From Gracilimonas sp. (GTDB taxonomy: Bacteria > Bacteroidota > Rhodothermia > Balneolales > Balneolaceae): a DNA stretch of 64,000 bases. Within the stretch, counting starts at the first letter, position 1; each line of letters opens with the position of its first letter. Both the position numbers and the translations under genes were made by a program. Under the pieces are notes generated by a model. The model saw only the letters and a program-made list of their open reading frames with translations, searched no databases and was not told the origin of the DNA. Of the stretch, positions 17,303-26,606 are shown in pieces. Where the stretch lies: the NCBI RefSeq assembly GCF_017641085.1, contig NZ_JAEPPI010000001.1, positions 248,001-312,000 on the forward strand, read 5' to 3'.

Positions 17303-18058
17303 ATGATTAAGCTATTCATCACCGATTTAGACGGCTGTATCTCTCATCCCTTTGTAAGTCCAAATTGGGAGGCGGTAACTAAGATTAAAGAACTAAATCA
17401 GCGTAGCAGAGAAGAAGAGGAAATTCCGGCTCTGACCATCTGCTCCGGTCGTCCGTTCCCTTACGTAGAATGCGTTGCCCAGTGGCTGGACGTGAACATC
17501 CCTATGGTTTTTGAAAGCGGAGGGGGAATGTATGATTTCAACACCAACGAAATTACATGGAACCCTCATTTTAATGATGAAGCCAAAGCAGCCGTTGCAG
17601 AAATCCAGGACTGGATAAACGGTACGTTGGTCAAGAATTACAAAGGCACCTATCCGGAATTTGCCAAATACACAGACGTAGGGTTGGTGAATCCTGACCC
17701 TTCAAAGGTCGCCCTCATGCATCAGGAAGTGCTGAATTATGTGCCTGAGCGATACCCAATGTTCGAAGTCCATGCTACGGATATTTCGGTTAACATCATT
17801 CTGAAAAAAGCCAACAAAGGGGTAGGAATCCGCTTACTCTGTGAACTTCTTGAAATTGACCTGAATGAAGTCGCCTACATCGGGGATAGCAGCGGAGATA
17901 TGCCGGGGCTGGAAATTGTTGGGAAATCATTTGCTCCGATAAACGCCAAGTCGTTTGTAAAGGATGCTGTTGATCAAGTCACCAAAGAAACAACCGAAGG
18001 CGTCCTGGAAGCTTATGAAGAGATTATAGCTTATAACAGGAGCATGGTGTCTGCTTGA
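17303..18058 (+). CDS. HAD-superfamily phosphatase, Cof/sucrose-phosphatase-like
   Basis: A 251-residue protein with motif I DLDG (FITDLDGCISHPF), motif II as TICSGRP, a lysine in LKKANKG and motif III/IV GDSSGDMPGLEIV. This layout with a C2-type cap between about 85 and 190 fits the Cof/MPGP/SPP group, whose members dephosphorylate sugar phosphates. Proximity to the cupin isomerase-like gene supports a sugar-phosphate substrate. It is followed by a composite repeat. Confidence 0.85.
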   Translation: MIKLFITDLDGCISHPFVSPNWEAVTKIKELNQRSREEEEIPALTICSGRPFPYVECVAQWLDVNIPMVFESGGGMYDFNTNEITWNPHFNDEAKAAVAEIQDWINGTLVKNYKGTYPEFAKYTDVGLVNPDPSKVALMHQEVLNYVPERYPMFEVHATDISVNIILKKANKGVGIRLLCELLEIDLNEVAYIGDSSGDMPGLEIVGKSFAPINAKSFVKDAVDQVTKETTEGVLEAYEEIIAYNRSMVSA

Positions 18059-18078
18059 ACATGGTAGCCACAACAAGC

Positions 18079-18263
18079 AGACCCCTTTCTGTCTTTCCCC
18101 TTGGTAAGGGGAAAGGACTCCATAGTAAGATTTTTACTGGGTTTTGCAGAGATTAGCGGAATGGGATTCGGGTTTTGAACCTTGATTTTTGAGATTTAAG
18201 GATGGACAGGATTGATTGGGGTAATCAAGGAAAATCCAATAACCCTGCAAATCATGGTTCAAA
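18079..18263 (+). repeat. Composite repeat, copy 4
   Basis: AGACCCCTTTCTGTCTTTCC with the perfect hairpin at 18093-18115, then the inverted repeat starting TTGAACCTTGATTTTTGAG (18175) and ending AATCATGGTTCAAA (18263). It is the last copy seen. It lies between the ends of two convergent genes, where it could act as a bidirectional transcript end. Confidence 0.88.
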
Positions 18264-18276
18264 TGAAGGGCAGCAT

Positions 18277-21200
18277 TCAGTTGATACTTTCTTGCTGTTC
18301 CTGGAGGCTTTTGAGCAGCTCGAAATAGTTTTCAATCAGTCGTTGATAGTCTGGGGAGTATTTGGTGAAGTTCGGGTCGTTCAGGCGATTTCTGATTTCT
18401 TTTTGAAGCTCCTCAAGCGTCATTTCAGGAGGACGGGATTGTTCAAACTCCTGTGCCAGATTGCCTTCGCGTTTTTCTTCTTCACCTCGTTCCTGCATAG
18501 CTTGCTCGGCCTGCAACATGCGTGATAAAATATTCTGCTGCCTCTCCACCATGGTCGGGTCTGCGGAACCGCCTCGCAGGTCGTTGATGGTGTCTTCCAT
18601 GTCTTCAATCATACGTTCAAGCTCGCTGCCGATACGGTCCCCATCCATCTCGCCTTGCTGCTGCAGCTCCTGAAGTTGTTTACGAATTCGGTTTTGTTGC
18701 TTGGCAATCTGGTTCAATCGCTCCATCTGGTTTTGATTGAGCCGCTCTCCCTGCATGTCGTTAATGATATCCTGAAGCTGTTGATTTAACTGCTGCTGCA
18801 TTTGTCCGGATTGCTGGAGCTGCTCCATCATTTGCTGCATACTCATTCCACCTCCGCCACCACCGCTTTGGGAGTTCTGAAGCTGCTCAAGCAGGTTTGC
18901 AATCATAAAAGATATATCATTAATACCTCCCAAAGCCTGGCGGGAAGCTACTGAAGACTGACTTCGGTTTCGCTCCGACATTTGCTCCAAAGATCGCTGC
19001 AGTCGCTTCTCAACCTCCAGTTTTTTGCGGTTAATTTGATTGGAGAACTGGGGTATTTCAGCTGAAAGTTGAAATAGAGAGTCAGAGACGGATTTAAATA
19101 TCCCCTCCACATTTCGCTGGTTCCGGGCATAATTTACATAAGCCTGACTTCGGTTTTCAGTAGCAGAAGCCAAAGTGGTTAAATCTTCCTGTTCCAGCGA
19201 TAAATTCAGCAAAGAATACAGTACATATTGCAAACCGGCAATGTTAATGTTCATCTGCTGCTGACCCATGTTCTGCATCATGCTTCGGGTATTCTTGGCC
19301 AGCTGCTCATATTTCTGTTGCCGGGTGTTCTGTTGACTCTGATCATTCTGCTGGCTTTGAGAATTTTGATCCGTATTCTGTTCTCCCTGTTCTCCCTGTT
19401 CTCCCTGTTCTCCCTGTTCTCCTGATTGGTCGCCGGACTCAATTTCTTCCTTTAAATCATCACTTAGTTGTTCCAGTTCCTGGCGGGTTTCTTTCTGAAA
19501 TTCACTTACTGCTTTTTCATTCTTGGCAGAGGTGTTGTTAGAAAGAGAATCCACCTGGTTTTTAAGCTTTTCATTTTCTTTTAAGGATTGCTCCAGTTGC
19601 TGCTCACGATTTTGGGCTGATTCACCCGGGTCTGTTTCCTCTTTCTGAGCTCGTTCTTCTTCTTTCCGGGACATGTCTTCGAAGGACTTCGCCAGCTTAT
19701 CAAGATCGGAATTCAGCTTCAGTTGCTTGAAAAGTTCGACGGTCCGTTCCAGTCGTTCCCGATACAGTTCTTCATTAAACTCGAGATTCTCCATGGCTTG
19801 CCGAAGTTGCTCCGGGTTCATTTGTCCCAGTTGTTCCTGCAATTTCTCCATAGCTTCCCGGAAGGCAGGGTCATCAATTTCCTTCATCAGTTTTTGGAGC
19901 TCATCGTAGGCCTTCTGAGTTTCCTCTGAAAGCATATTGTCCCGGCTCATCTCTTCTTTGAGCTCTTCAAACTTCTTATTCAGTTCATCAATTTTCTTTT
20001 GAACTTCCTCTTGCTGTTTTTGAACCTGCTCCAGTTCCCGTTTTTCCTCGTAGCCGGTATTCTCGGGATTGTCCTTCATTCTCTCTTTGAACTCCTGGTA
20101 CTGTCGCCGGGTTTCCTCAAAAGACTTTGAGATATCTTCCAGTTCGGATTCCACATCGTCTTCCTTTTTATCCACGTCTTCAAAGTAATCTACCATAGAG
20201 GGGACGGTCAGCTTCAGCTTTTGGGAATTCGAAGATTTAAAGCCGTTGTACCGGTCATTATCAGTTGCAGAAATCCAGAAGGTAAGTTCATCCTGCGGTT
20301 TTAATTCAAAGGGTTGAAGGTCCCAAACATAGGGTTGAAGAGCACCTTCTTGCGGCTTATTCAGCGGGAGGGAGCCGGTGACAGGTTCTTCCACATAAGC
20401 GCGCCTAAGTTCATAATTAAGACTGGCTGAAGTCAAACCAAAGTCGTCGGTTGCCCGATATAAAAGTTCCAGCTCAGTGGGGTTTACTTGTTGAATGGAT
20501 TCTTCCGGTTCCAGCAATTCCACCAGGGGATATTCATCAGCCTGTGGTACTACAATGATTTGAAATGGATTCTGATTGGTAAGTCCGCTTTCGTCTTCAA
20601 TGTAAAAGCGAAGGGTGTCGGGACGAGATACCTCAATTTCATAACTAAAGGTACTGTCTTGTTCCACAAATAAATCCAAGAGCTCGGTAGAGGTGTACAT
20701 CTGCAGATACGATGCCATTTTATTAAGCGAACCGGACAGCTTAACGGTTGAACCTTCATACGCCCTGAGCTGAGAAATAGGATAGGAAATAATGGATGAA
20801 TCAAGCTCGGTGTATTCCGGCGGTATAACAGTGGCCTGTAGTTCACTGAAACGTGGACGCAATTGCACATCGGCTGTAAACAGCTCACTTCGGTAGCCAT
20901 CCATTTCTACATAGTACTGCATCTCGTTGTTTAAATCCTGAGGGATAGACCGGAAGTACGTTCCGGAGGCTTCCATGGCCCGCGTTCTGAATTCTTCCTC
21001 AACCGATGTTTTGATACGCAAACTTACGTCTCTCGGAATTAGATCGCCGGTGAATTGAACCTCTACCTGAAACGGACTTCCCTGTTCAACGGTCACATCA
21101 CCCGGGGTTACGGTATATAGAAAAGGATTGGGCTTGGAATAGGATTCCCAAAACGTAAAAGATCGCTGAGTTGCTGAATTGAAATTAAAGGCAGTGATTC

Positions 21201-21705
21201 CAAGTACTGCCAGCGTGGCGATAGTAAGAGTAAATAACCGCGAGTAACTTTTATAACTGTCAGAACTCTTTGTATAAGTGGTCAAAGTATCCTGAAGCCG
21301 CTGAGTTTCAATTTTACCCAGGTTTTGAAGAATAGCGGCATCCACCAACGCCCGATTTCCTGACGATGATTTTTCTAAATCGAGGGTATCCTTAAGTTCC
21401 GGTAAGTTGCTTTCCCGGCTAAATTTGCGGTAAAACTCCCTGAAGCTGGTTGGATTTGAGCTGCTCAAGCCTTTCCATAAAGAAAAAGCTGCTGCTGAAA
21501 TTAATACGCCAAGTATAACCGATTTGGCAGCAACGGAGAGGTAAAATACATGTTCGGTGATGATAAAAGCGGTACAGCCGGCAAGTACAATCAAAGCAGA
21601 TCGCAGCAGTAAACTCAGCCTTTGTTTAGACTGTACAGACTGATAAGCCTCCCTGAGGAGTGCTTCAACTTTTTGGCTGGATGTTTGCTTTTCGGTATTT
21701 GCCAT
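18277..21705 (-). CDS. Large membrane protein of the DUF4175 type with coiled coils and Gln-rich tail
   Basis: An 1142-residue protein. Three N-terminal membrane helices (about 30-50, 56-77 and 158-177) are followed by a roughly 330-residue beta-rich extracytoplasmic region ending near 520 (SMVDYFEDVDKKEDD). A long charged coiled coil (about 520-750) then leads into low-complexity Gln/Glu/Gly sequence, including five GEQ repeats near 770, a GGGGGG stretch, and further coiled coil to the end. This matches the long uncharacterised proteins annotated as DUF4175 in Bacteroidota. The function is unknown; a structural or scaffold role is a guess. It ends 14 bp from a dispersed repeat. Confidence 0.75.
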   Translation of the reverse strand: MANTEKQTSSQKVEALLREAYQSVQSKQRLSLLLRSALIVLAGCTAFIITEHVFYLSVAAKSVILGVLISAAAFSLWKGLSSSNPTSFREFYRKFSRESNLPELKDTLDLEKSSSGNRALVDAAILQNLGKIETQRLQDTLTTYTKSSDSYKSYSRLFTLTIATLAVLGITAFNFNSATQRSFTFWESYSKPNPFLYTVTPGDVTVEQGSPFQVEVQFTGDLIPRDVSLRIKTSVEEEFRTRAMEASGTYFRSIPQDLNNEMQYYVEMDGYRSELFTADVQLRPRFSELQATVIPPEYTELDSSIISYPISQLRAYEGSTVKLSGSLNKMASYLQMYTSTELLDLFVEQDSTFSYEIEVSRPDTLRFYIEDESGLTNQNPFQIIVVPQADEYPLVELLEPEESIQQVNPTELELLYRATDDFGLTSASLNYELRRAYVEEPVTGSLPLNKPQEGALQPYVWDLQPFELKPQDELTFWISATDNDRYNGFKSSNSQKLKLTVPSMVDYFEDVDKKEDDVESELEDISKSFEETRRQYQEFKERMKDNPENTGYEEKRELEQVQKQQEEVQKKIDELNKKFEELKEEMSRDNMLSEETQKAYDELQKLMKEIDDPAFREAMEKLQEQLGQMNPEQLRQAMENLEFNEELYRERLERTVELFKQLKLNSDLDKLAKSFEDMSRKEEERAQKEETDPGESAQNREQQLEQSLKENEKLKNQVDSLSNNTSAKNEKAVSEFQKETRQELEQLSDDLKEEIESGDQSGEQGEQGEQGEQGEQNTDQNSQSQQNDQSQQNTRQQKYEQLAKNTRSMMQNMGQQQMNINIAGLQYVLYSLLNLSLEQEDLTTLASATENRSQAYVNYARNQRNVEGIFKSVSDSLFQLSAEIPQFSNQINRKKLEVEKRLQRSLEQMSERNRSQSSVASRQALGGINDISFMIANLLEQLQNSQSGGGGGGMSMQQMMEQLQQSGQMQQQLNQQLQDIINDMQGERLNQNQMERLNQIAKQQNRIRKQLQELQQQGEMDGDRIGSELERMIEDMEDTINDLRGGSADPTMVERQQNILSRMLQAEQAMQERGEEEKREGNLAQEFEQSRPPEMTLEELQKEIRNRLNDPNFTKYSPDYQRLIENYFELLKSLQEQQESIN
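19379..19424 (-). repeat. In-frame 9-bp tandem repeat encoding GEQ
   Basis: The plus-strand unit TTCTCCCTG is repeated about four to five times and reads GEQGEQGEQ in the DUF4175-type protein. Copy number could vary by slippage without loss of frame. Confidence 0.85.
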
Positions 21706-21765
21706 GTGCTACTATAAGAAAGAGAAGTGTGTGATAAAAACTTCTTGTGAGACTTTTTATTGCAG

Positions 21766-22641
21766 TCAGAGGTCATTCAGCGTCAGGGTTTCAGCTACTG
21801 AGAACCGCCCGTCATTGTGCTCAATGCGGATGATTTCCTGATGGGCATCATGCTCTAAATACAGGTTCCAATTGTTTTCTGCGGCCTGCCTTAAAAACGC
21901 ATCTTTTTCACTCAGGGTTTGAACCGGATACATATCATAGCCCATTACCCAGGGAAGGGGAACGTGGACATGGGTAGGCAGTAAGTCAGCAACAAAAACA
22001 ATCGAACCTTCAGTAGATTCAATTTTCGGCAACTGTTGACCAATGGTATGCCCGTCAACATTAATAGCGGAAAGGCCGGCTTCATATTCGTGATTTTCTT
22101 CTACCAGATTCAGTTTACCGGATTCTTTAATCGGCTGGATGTTTTCAGGCAGAAAACTGGCTTTTTCCCGTGCATTGGGGTTCGTTGCATTTTCCCAGTG
22201 CTTCTTCACTACATGATATTGTGCATTCGGGAAGGTTAACTCCAGCTCTTCATCTTCATTATAGAAACTGCTGCCTCCGCAATGATCAAAATGTAGGTGT
22301 GTAAAAATGATGTCGGTTACATCCTCAAAAGAAAACCCGTGATGCTCAAAAGAGTTCTTCAGGTTTTTGACGCTGTAATCAAGCTGGTAAATATCTTCCA
22401 TTTTATCATTGAACTTGGTTCCGGCACCGTTGTCAATAAGATAAAGCTTACCGGTGTTTTTGGATTTAATCAGCAGGCAGCGCATGGTCATGGGGATGCG
22501 GTTTTTCTCATCGGCCGGCAACCCTCGCGACCATAACGTTTTGGGAACTACGCCAAACATAGCACCGCCGTCTAAGCGGAAGTCTCCCGTTTCAATGGTA
22601 TATAATTCAAAGGATCCAAGGGTGGTTCTTGATAAGCTCAT
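21766..22641 (-). CDS. MBL-fold metallo-hydrolase
   Basis: A metallo-beta-lactamase-fold hydrolase of about 291 residues. The zinc motif HxHxDH is present as FTHLHFDHCGG. Downstream ligand regions are DGHTIGQQ and the terminal LEHDAHQ. It resembles quorum-quenching lactonase/AidC-like and generic MBL hydrolases, but the substrate cannot be named. I chose the ATG at 22641 (MSLSRTTLG); a TTG two codons upstream is possible. A CGAATATA box (22664-22671, TATATTCG on the minus strand) may be its -7 element. Confidence 0.85.
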   Translation of the reverse strand: MSLSRTTLGSFELYTIETGDFRLDGGAMFGVVPKTLWSRGLPADEKNRIPMTMRCLLIKSKNTGKLYLIDNGAGTKFNDKMEDIYQLDYSVKNLKNSFEHHGFSFEDVTDIIFTHLHFDHCGGSSFYNEDEELELTFPNAQYHVVKKHWENATNPNAREKASFLPENIQPIKESGKLNLVEENHEYEAGLSAINVDGHTIGQQLPKIESTEGSIVFVADLLPTHVHVPLPWVMGYDMYPVQTLSEKDAFLRQAAENNWNLYLEHDAHQEIIRIEHNDGRFSVAETLTLNDL

Positions 22642-22663
22642 GTACAATGTTTTTGGTTGAATC

Positions 22664-22671
22664 CGAATATA
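22664..22671 (-). promoter_or_regulatory. Candidate -7 box for the MBL-fold gene
   Basis: TATATTCG on the minus strand fits TAnnTT(T/C)G and lies 23 bp upstream of the chosen ATG. No clear -33 element. Confidence 0.3.
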
Positions 22672-22738
22672 ACAATCAGCGAAGAGTATTCAGAATGGGC
22701 TACCTTTATTTACAAGGTTAAATGGATTTGGTGACGTT

Positions 22739-22779
22739 CCTGGCGTAGAGACAAAAAAATCTTGTGTCTCTACGCCAGG
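22739..22779. repeat. Perfect 15-bp inverted repeat
   Basis: CCTGGCGTAGAGACA (22739-22753) and its exact reverse complement TGTCTCTACGCCAGG (22765-22779) flank an 11-nt A/T-rich loop. It lies between the respiratory-operon terminator and the MBL gene promoter. Confidence 0.9.
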
Positions 22780-22792
22780 AAAAAAACAACAT

Positions 22793-22823
22793 AAAAAAAG
22801 CCCCGAGCGATTAGCACGGGGCT
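22793..22823 (-). terminator. Rho-independent terminator of the respiratory operon
   Basis: On the minus strand AGCCCCG pairs with CGGGGCT (22799-22805 with 22817-22823), followed by a run of seven T. It lies 27 bp past the coxD stop. Confidence 0.9.
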
Positions 22824-22849
22824 TCAGAATTCTTGATCTGTTCCGTTAT

Positions 22850-23167
22850 CTAAAAAGAAGGAACCACATCGTTTCTGTACATGGTGTCCAGTAAAGTAAT
22901 GCCTACCATCAGTATAAAGAAACAAACGGCCATGATAAGCAGCATGGCGTTGAACTTGACATCCCAGTACAGGTTCATGAAAAATGCGGCTACCAAAAAT
23001 GCTTTTACCAATGCAACAGCCATGGCGGTAACTACATCGAAGGGAGGTGGAATGGCAACAAATTTCGCCAGTACTACGGTAATGATAGTCAAAATCAGCA
23101 ATGCGGTACCAACGGCCCAAAGCTGGCCTGCTGAAGAAACGTGATGTTCGTGATTATGTGCGCTCAT
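22850..23167 (-). CDS. coxD: Cytochrome c oxidase subunit IV-like protein
   Basis: A 105-residue protein with three membrane helices (about 13-36, 44-64 and 72-94) and an N-terminal His-rich stretch (HNHEHH). It is the small subunit IV of bacterial aa3/caa3 oxidases, last gene of the operon and 46 bp after coxC. The VKAFLVAAFFMNL helix resembles prokaryotic COX4 proteins. Accessory role in oxidase assembly or stability. Confidence 0.85.
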   Translation of the reverse strand: MSAHNHEHHVSSAGQLWAVGTALLILTIITVVLAKFVAIPPPFDVVTAMAVALVKAFLVAAFFMNLYWDVKFNAMLLIMAVCFFILMVGITLLDTMYRNDVVPSF

Positions 23168-23213
23168 AATATCTGTATTCTAAGTTCTTTGGTGGTGATA
23201 ATATCAATCTCTG

Positions 23214-23864
23214 TCATTCAATGAGATAGAGGAGTGGAAACAGGAAGATCCAGATGAGGTCAACCAAGTGCCAGTACAGGCCGGTGATCTCAACAGGGGT
23301 ATAATATTCACTGCTGAATTCTCCTTTCTTAGCACGCAGGTAAATCCAGTAAATGAGCCCGATTCCAATTATTACGTGAAGGGCGTGAACGCCGGTCAGC
23401 ATGTAATAGATGCTGAAGAAGATAGCTGCCTGGGCGTGTTCAAGTCCTTCGTAGGTGTAATATTCGCCCGGAAAGATTCCCAGCTCAAATTTGTGGGCAT
23501 ACTCGAAAGCTTTAATCACCATAAACACTACAGCCAGAGCGATTGTTATCAAGAGATTGATTTTAAGCCCTTTGATCTGGTCTTTCTGTACGGAACGTAT
23601 AGCCATCGCTACCGTCAAACTACTACCGATCAGAACCACCGTGTTTACGGCTCCCCAAAAGGTATTCAGCTCAAGGGCTGCTTCGGTGAAAAGTTCAGGA
23701 TACCATGCTCTATATATGATATAAGCACAGAATAATCCGCCAAAGAATAGGATTTCGTTTACCAAGAACACCCACATACCCATTTTTGCGGTGTCAAATT
23801 GCTGATCAGAGTCAACAAAGTGATGCTGCACATGCGTGGGGTGTGAAGTCGAATGATTCGCCAT
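23214..23864 (-). CDS. coxC: Cytochrome c oxidase subunit III
   Basis: A 216-residue short-form subunit III with five membrane helices. It begins with a His-rich leader (residues 4-16), then [24 protein letters not shown] and ends with [24 protein letters not shown], the conserved COX3 C-terminal signature. It stabilises the catalytic core and lies 36 bp after coxA. Confidence 0.93.
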   Translation of the reverse strand: MANHSTSHPTHVQHHFVDSDQQFDTAKMGMWVFLVNEILFFGGLFCAYIIYRAWYPELFTEAALELNTFWGAVNTVVLIGSSLTVAMAIRSVQKDQIKGLKINLLITIALAVVFMVIKAFEYAHKFELGIFPGEYYTYEGLEHAQAAIFFSIYYMLTGVHALHVIIGIGLIYWIYLRAKKGEFSSEYYTPVEITGLYWHLVDLIWIFLFPLLYLIE

Positions 23865-23899
23865 TTACTTCCCGAGTTGTGTTGTTTGAATTTAAATTT

Positions 23900-25660
23900 T
23901 TAGTTGGATTCTACCTTCTTCCGGGCAGCAGTCACTTCTGCAGCCTCATGGCTTGGGTCATGACCGTTATGAGAGTCAGCCAGACCAAGCTGGAATTCTT
24001 CCATCGGTTTGTGATAATCATATGGTCCGTTAATGATAACCGGAGTATGATCGAAGTTGTGGAAGTCGGGCGGTGAAGTTGCCTGCCATTCCAGTCCACG
24101 ACTACCCCAGGGGTTAGATCCGGCTTTCTCACCTGTAAATAATGACTTCATCAGGTAATATGCGATAAGCAGGAACCCAACACCAAGGATGTATGATCCA
24201 ATGGTTGAGGTTTGATGGAAAATTGTAAACTGATCGATGTAGTTGTAATAACGTCGTGGCATTCCTTGTGATCCCATAATAAACTGCGGGAGAAAGGTTA
24301 CGTTAAAGCCGACGAATATAAGTACGGCTCCGATTTTTGCCTGAAATTCATTGTACATCTTACCGGTCATCTTAGGCCACCAGTAATGGAGTCCGGCTAA
24401 CAGAGCAATAAGGGTTCCACCCATCATTACATAATGAAAGTGAGCTACCACGTAGTATGTGTCGTGCAGGTGAATGTCGGCAGAAAGAGCACCAAGCATA
24501 ATCCCTGTAAATCCTCCAATGGAGAACAAGAACAGGAAGATAAATACATAAAGCATTGGAGTCTTCATCTCGATTGACCCCTTATACAGTGTAGCGATCC
24601 AGTTTAGAATCTTGATACCAGTTGGAATACCAACGAGGAAAGTCAGGAATGAAAATACGGTAGTTGCCACGGCAGACTGACCGGAGGTAAACATGTGGTG
24701 TCCCCAAACGAGGAATCCAATAAATGCAATAGCAAGAGATGAAAGTGCAATCGCCCAGTATCCGAAAATGTGTTTCTTAGAGAAGGTGGTAATTACTTCA
24801 GAGATGATTCCAAAACCCGGTACAATCATGATATATACCGCAGGGTGTGAGTAGAACCAGAAGAAATGCTGGAATAGTACGGGATCACCGCCAAGAGCCG
24901 GGTCAAAAATTCCGATTCCCAGGAAACGCTCCATGGTCAACAGTAAAAGCGTGATCGCCAATACCGGCGTAGCTAATACCTGAATGATACTGGTTGCATA
25001 CAGCGCCCAGATATTCAGAGGGAGTTTGCCCCAGGTAATACCGGGAGCTCTCATCTTATGAATGGTAGAAATAAAATTTGTACCGGTTAAAATAGAGGAG
25101 AAACCAAGTATAAAGACTCCTAAGGTTACCCAAATCACACTGGATGAAGAGGTGGTACTGTAAGGTGTGTAGAACGTCCAGCCGGTGTCCAGTCCATTAT
25201 TTGCCAAAGCAATAAAGGTGAAGATGGCTCCAATCACGTAAATGTAGAAACTTGCGAGGTTTAGCCGGGGGAAGGCTACATCCTTGGCTCCAAGCTGCAT
25301 GGGAAGTACAAAGTTACCCAAAGCGGCCGGGATGGAGGGAACGAGCACAAAGAATACCATAATGGCACCGTGCAGGGTAAAGAATTGGTTATATGTATCG
25401 GCTTCGATGAACGTTTTTGCAGGGGTCAGGAGCTCGGTTCTTAATAAGAGAGCAAGCACTCCACCCAGCAGAAAGAAGAGGGCAACCGAACCCAGGTACA
25501 TAAGTCCGATTTTCTTGTGATCTACTGTCGTCATCCAGGCCCAAAGACCTTTTTCATCGGTCAAATAGGTATTTTTTGGGTCTTCGGACGGCTTAAACCG
25601 CTTAACTTTTAATGTTCGTACGTTCCCTGAAGAGGAAGGTGTTACTTCAGCTGTTGCCAT
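23900..25660 (-). CDS. coxA: Cytochrome c oxidase subunit I (A2-type heme-copper oxidase)
   Basis: The 586-residue catalytic subunit, with 12 or more membrane helices carrying low-spin heme and the heme-Cu(B) centre. Visible signatures are [11 protein letters not shown] (low-spin heme His), [15 protein letters not shown] (Cu(B) His-Tyr region), WGHHMFTSG (Cu(B) histidines) and [16 protein letters not shown] (heme ligands). The YSHP form replaces the glutamate of the D-pathway seen as GHPE in A1 oxidases. This is the known A2 pattern found in Rhodothermus and Thermus caa3. One base separates it from coxB. Confidence 0.97.
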   Translation of the reverse strand: MATAEVTPSSSGNVRTLKVKRFKPSEDPKNTYLTDEKGLWAWMTTVDHKKIGLMYLGSVALFFLLGGVLALLLRTELLTPAKTFIEADTYNQFFTLHGAIMVFFVLVPSIPAALGNFVLPMQLGAKDVAFPRLNLASFYIYVIGAIFTFIALANNGLDTGWTFYTPYSTTSSSSVIWVTLGVFILGFSSILTGTNFISTIHKMRAPGITWGKLPLNIWALYATSIIQVLATPVLAITLLLLTMERFLGIGIFDPALGGDPVLFQHFFWFYSHPAVYIMIVPGFGIISEVITTFSKKHIFGYWAIALSSLAIAFIGFLVWGHHMFTSGQSAVATTVFSFLTFLVGIPTGIKILNWIATLYKGSIEMKTPMLYVFIFLFLFSIGGFTGIMLGALSADIHLHDTYYVVAHFHYVMMGGTLIALLAGLHYWWPKMTGKMYNEFQAKIGAVLIFVGFNVTFLPQFIMGSQGMPRRYYNYIDQFTIFHQTSTIGSYILGVGFLLIAYYLMKSLFTGEKAGSNPWGSRGLEWQATSPPDFHNFDHTPVIINGPYDYHKPMEEFQLGLADSHNGHDPSHEAAEVTAARKKVESN

Positions 25661-25661
25661 G

Positions 25662-26606
25662 TTATTCTTCTAACGTTTTAATGTATTCAATAATGTCGGA
25701 GATGTCGTCGTCACTAAGGCGACCCTCATAGCTAACCATTTGGTTTTGATATCCTTCAACAATTTTGTCGCCGGGATTCAGAATAGACTCTCTGATATAG
25801 TTTGCATCAGCAATTTCAGAAGAACCGTCTTCGAAATTACGTTCTTGTTCCCACAGGCCCTGCCATGTTGGGCCAATACCATCAGATCCATCTACAGAGT
25901 GACAGCTTACACAACCTTGTAAGGTGGCAAGTTGTTCACCGCGTTCCACGGGAGTTCCGCCACCGCCGGTTCCTTGCTCATCGAGCCAGGCTTTAAAGTC
26001 TTCTTCGGTGTGCACAATTACTTTAGCCAACATATCAGAGTGGGAGGTACCGCAATATTCGGTACAGAAAACCTGTGATTCACCGGCTTCTTCAGCCTGG
26101 AACCAAACATAGGTGTATCGGTTTGGCAGCACGTCTTGCTTAATTCGGTAATCTGGTACAAAAAAGGAGTGAAGTACGTCCTGAGACTGCATCACCAATT
26201 TAACCGGCCGACCGGCGGGTACATGCACTTCGTTACCAACCTGTGCTCCGGTTTCATATTTGAAAGTCCAGCCCCACTTGTAGGCAGAAACCTGAATTTC
26301 GTATGCGTTATCGGGTACGGTTTTGAGATTCAGCCATCCTTTGTATCCCCATCCAAAAACAACAAAAACCAGCAGAAGGGGTATTACCGACCAGGTAATT
26401 TCCAGGGTGTTGTTGTGGGTGATAAGCGGAGTTTTATCATTTTCTGATTTGCGCTTGTACTTGATTGCAAAATAGATCATTGCAATGGTAACACCGGCAA
26501 GAAGGATAAAACTGACGATGTGGATGAATGCCATCAGCGCATCGGTACTTGCTCCCGTCATCGGAGATTTAAGCTCCGGGAGCATAAAATCGAATAAACT
26601 GCCCAT
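25662..26606 (-). CDS. coxB: Cytochrome c oxidase subunit II with fused cytochrome c (caa3 type)
   Basis: A 314-residue protein. Two N-terminal membrane helices (about 23-47 and 66-86) are followed by a cupredoxin domain with the Cu(A) site. That site shows [15 protein letters not shown] and [12 protein letters not shown], two Cys, His and Met. A C-terminal class I cytochrome c domain carries the heme motif CVSCH near residue 231 and a YQNQM distal methionine region. The covalent cytochrome defines a caa3 oxidase that can take electrons directly from complex III. The ATG overlaps the sco stop (TAATG). Confidence 0.96.
   Translation of the reverse strand: MGSLFDFMLPELKSPMTGASTDALMAFIHIVSFILLAGVTIAMIYFAIKYKRKSENDKTPLITHNNTLEITWSVIPLLLVFVVFGWGYKGWLNLKTVPDNAYEIQVSAYKWGWTFKYETGAQVGNEVHVPAGRPVKLVMQSQDVLHSFFVPDYRIKQDVLPNRYTYVWFQAEEAGESQVFCTEYCGTSHSDMLAKVIVHTEEDFKAWLDEQGTGGGGTPVERGEQLATLQGCVSCHSVDGSDGIGPTWQGLWEQERNFEDGSSEIADANYIRESILNPGDKIVEGYQNQMVSYEGRLSDDDISDIIEYIKTLEE

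Noticed and set aside
18079-18263. Intrinsic terminator only
   Set aside because: The hairpin lacks a T-tract and the unit recurs with a second inverted repeat, so it is listed as a repeat, though it may also end transcripts.
3617-18276. CRISPR array
   Set aside because: The repeats are of several families, long, irregularly spaced and imperfect, with no uniform spacers and no cas genes.
23268-23735. 155-codon open frame antisense to coxC
   Set aside because: Shadow of a conserved oxidase subunit; no independent motif.
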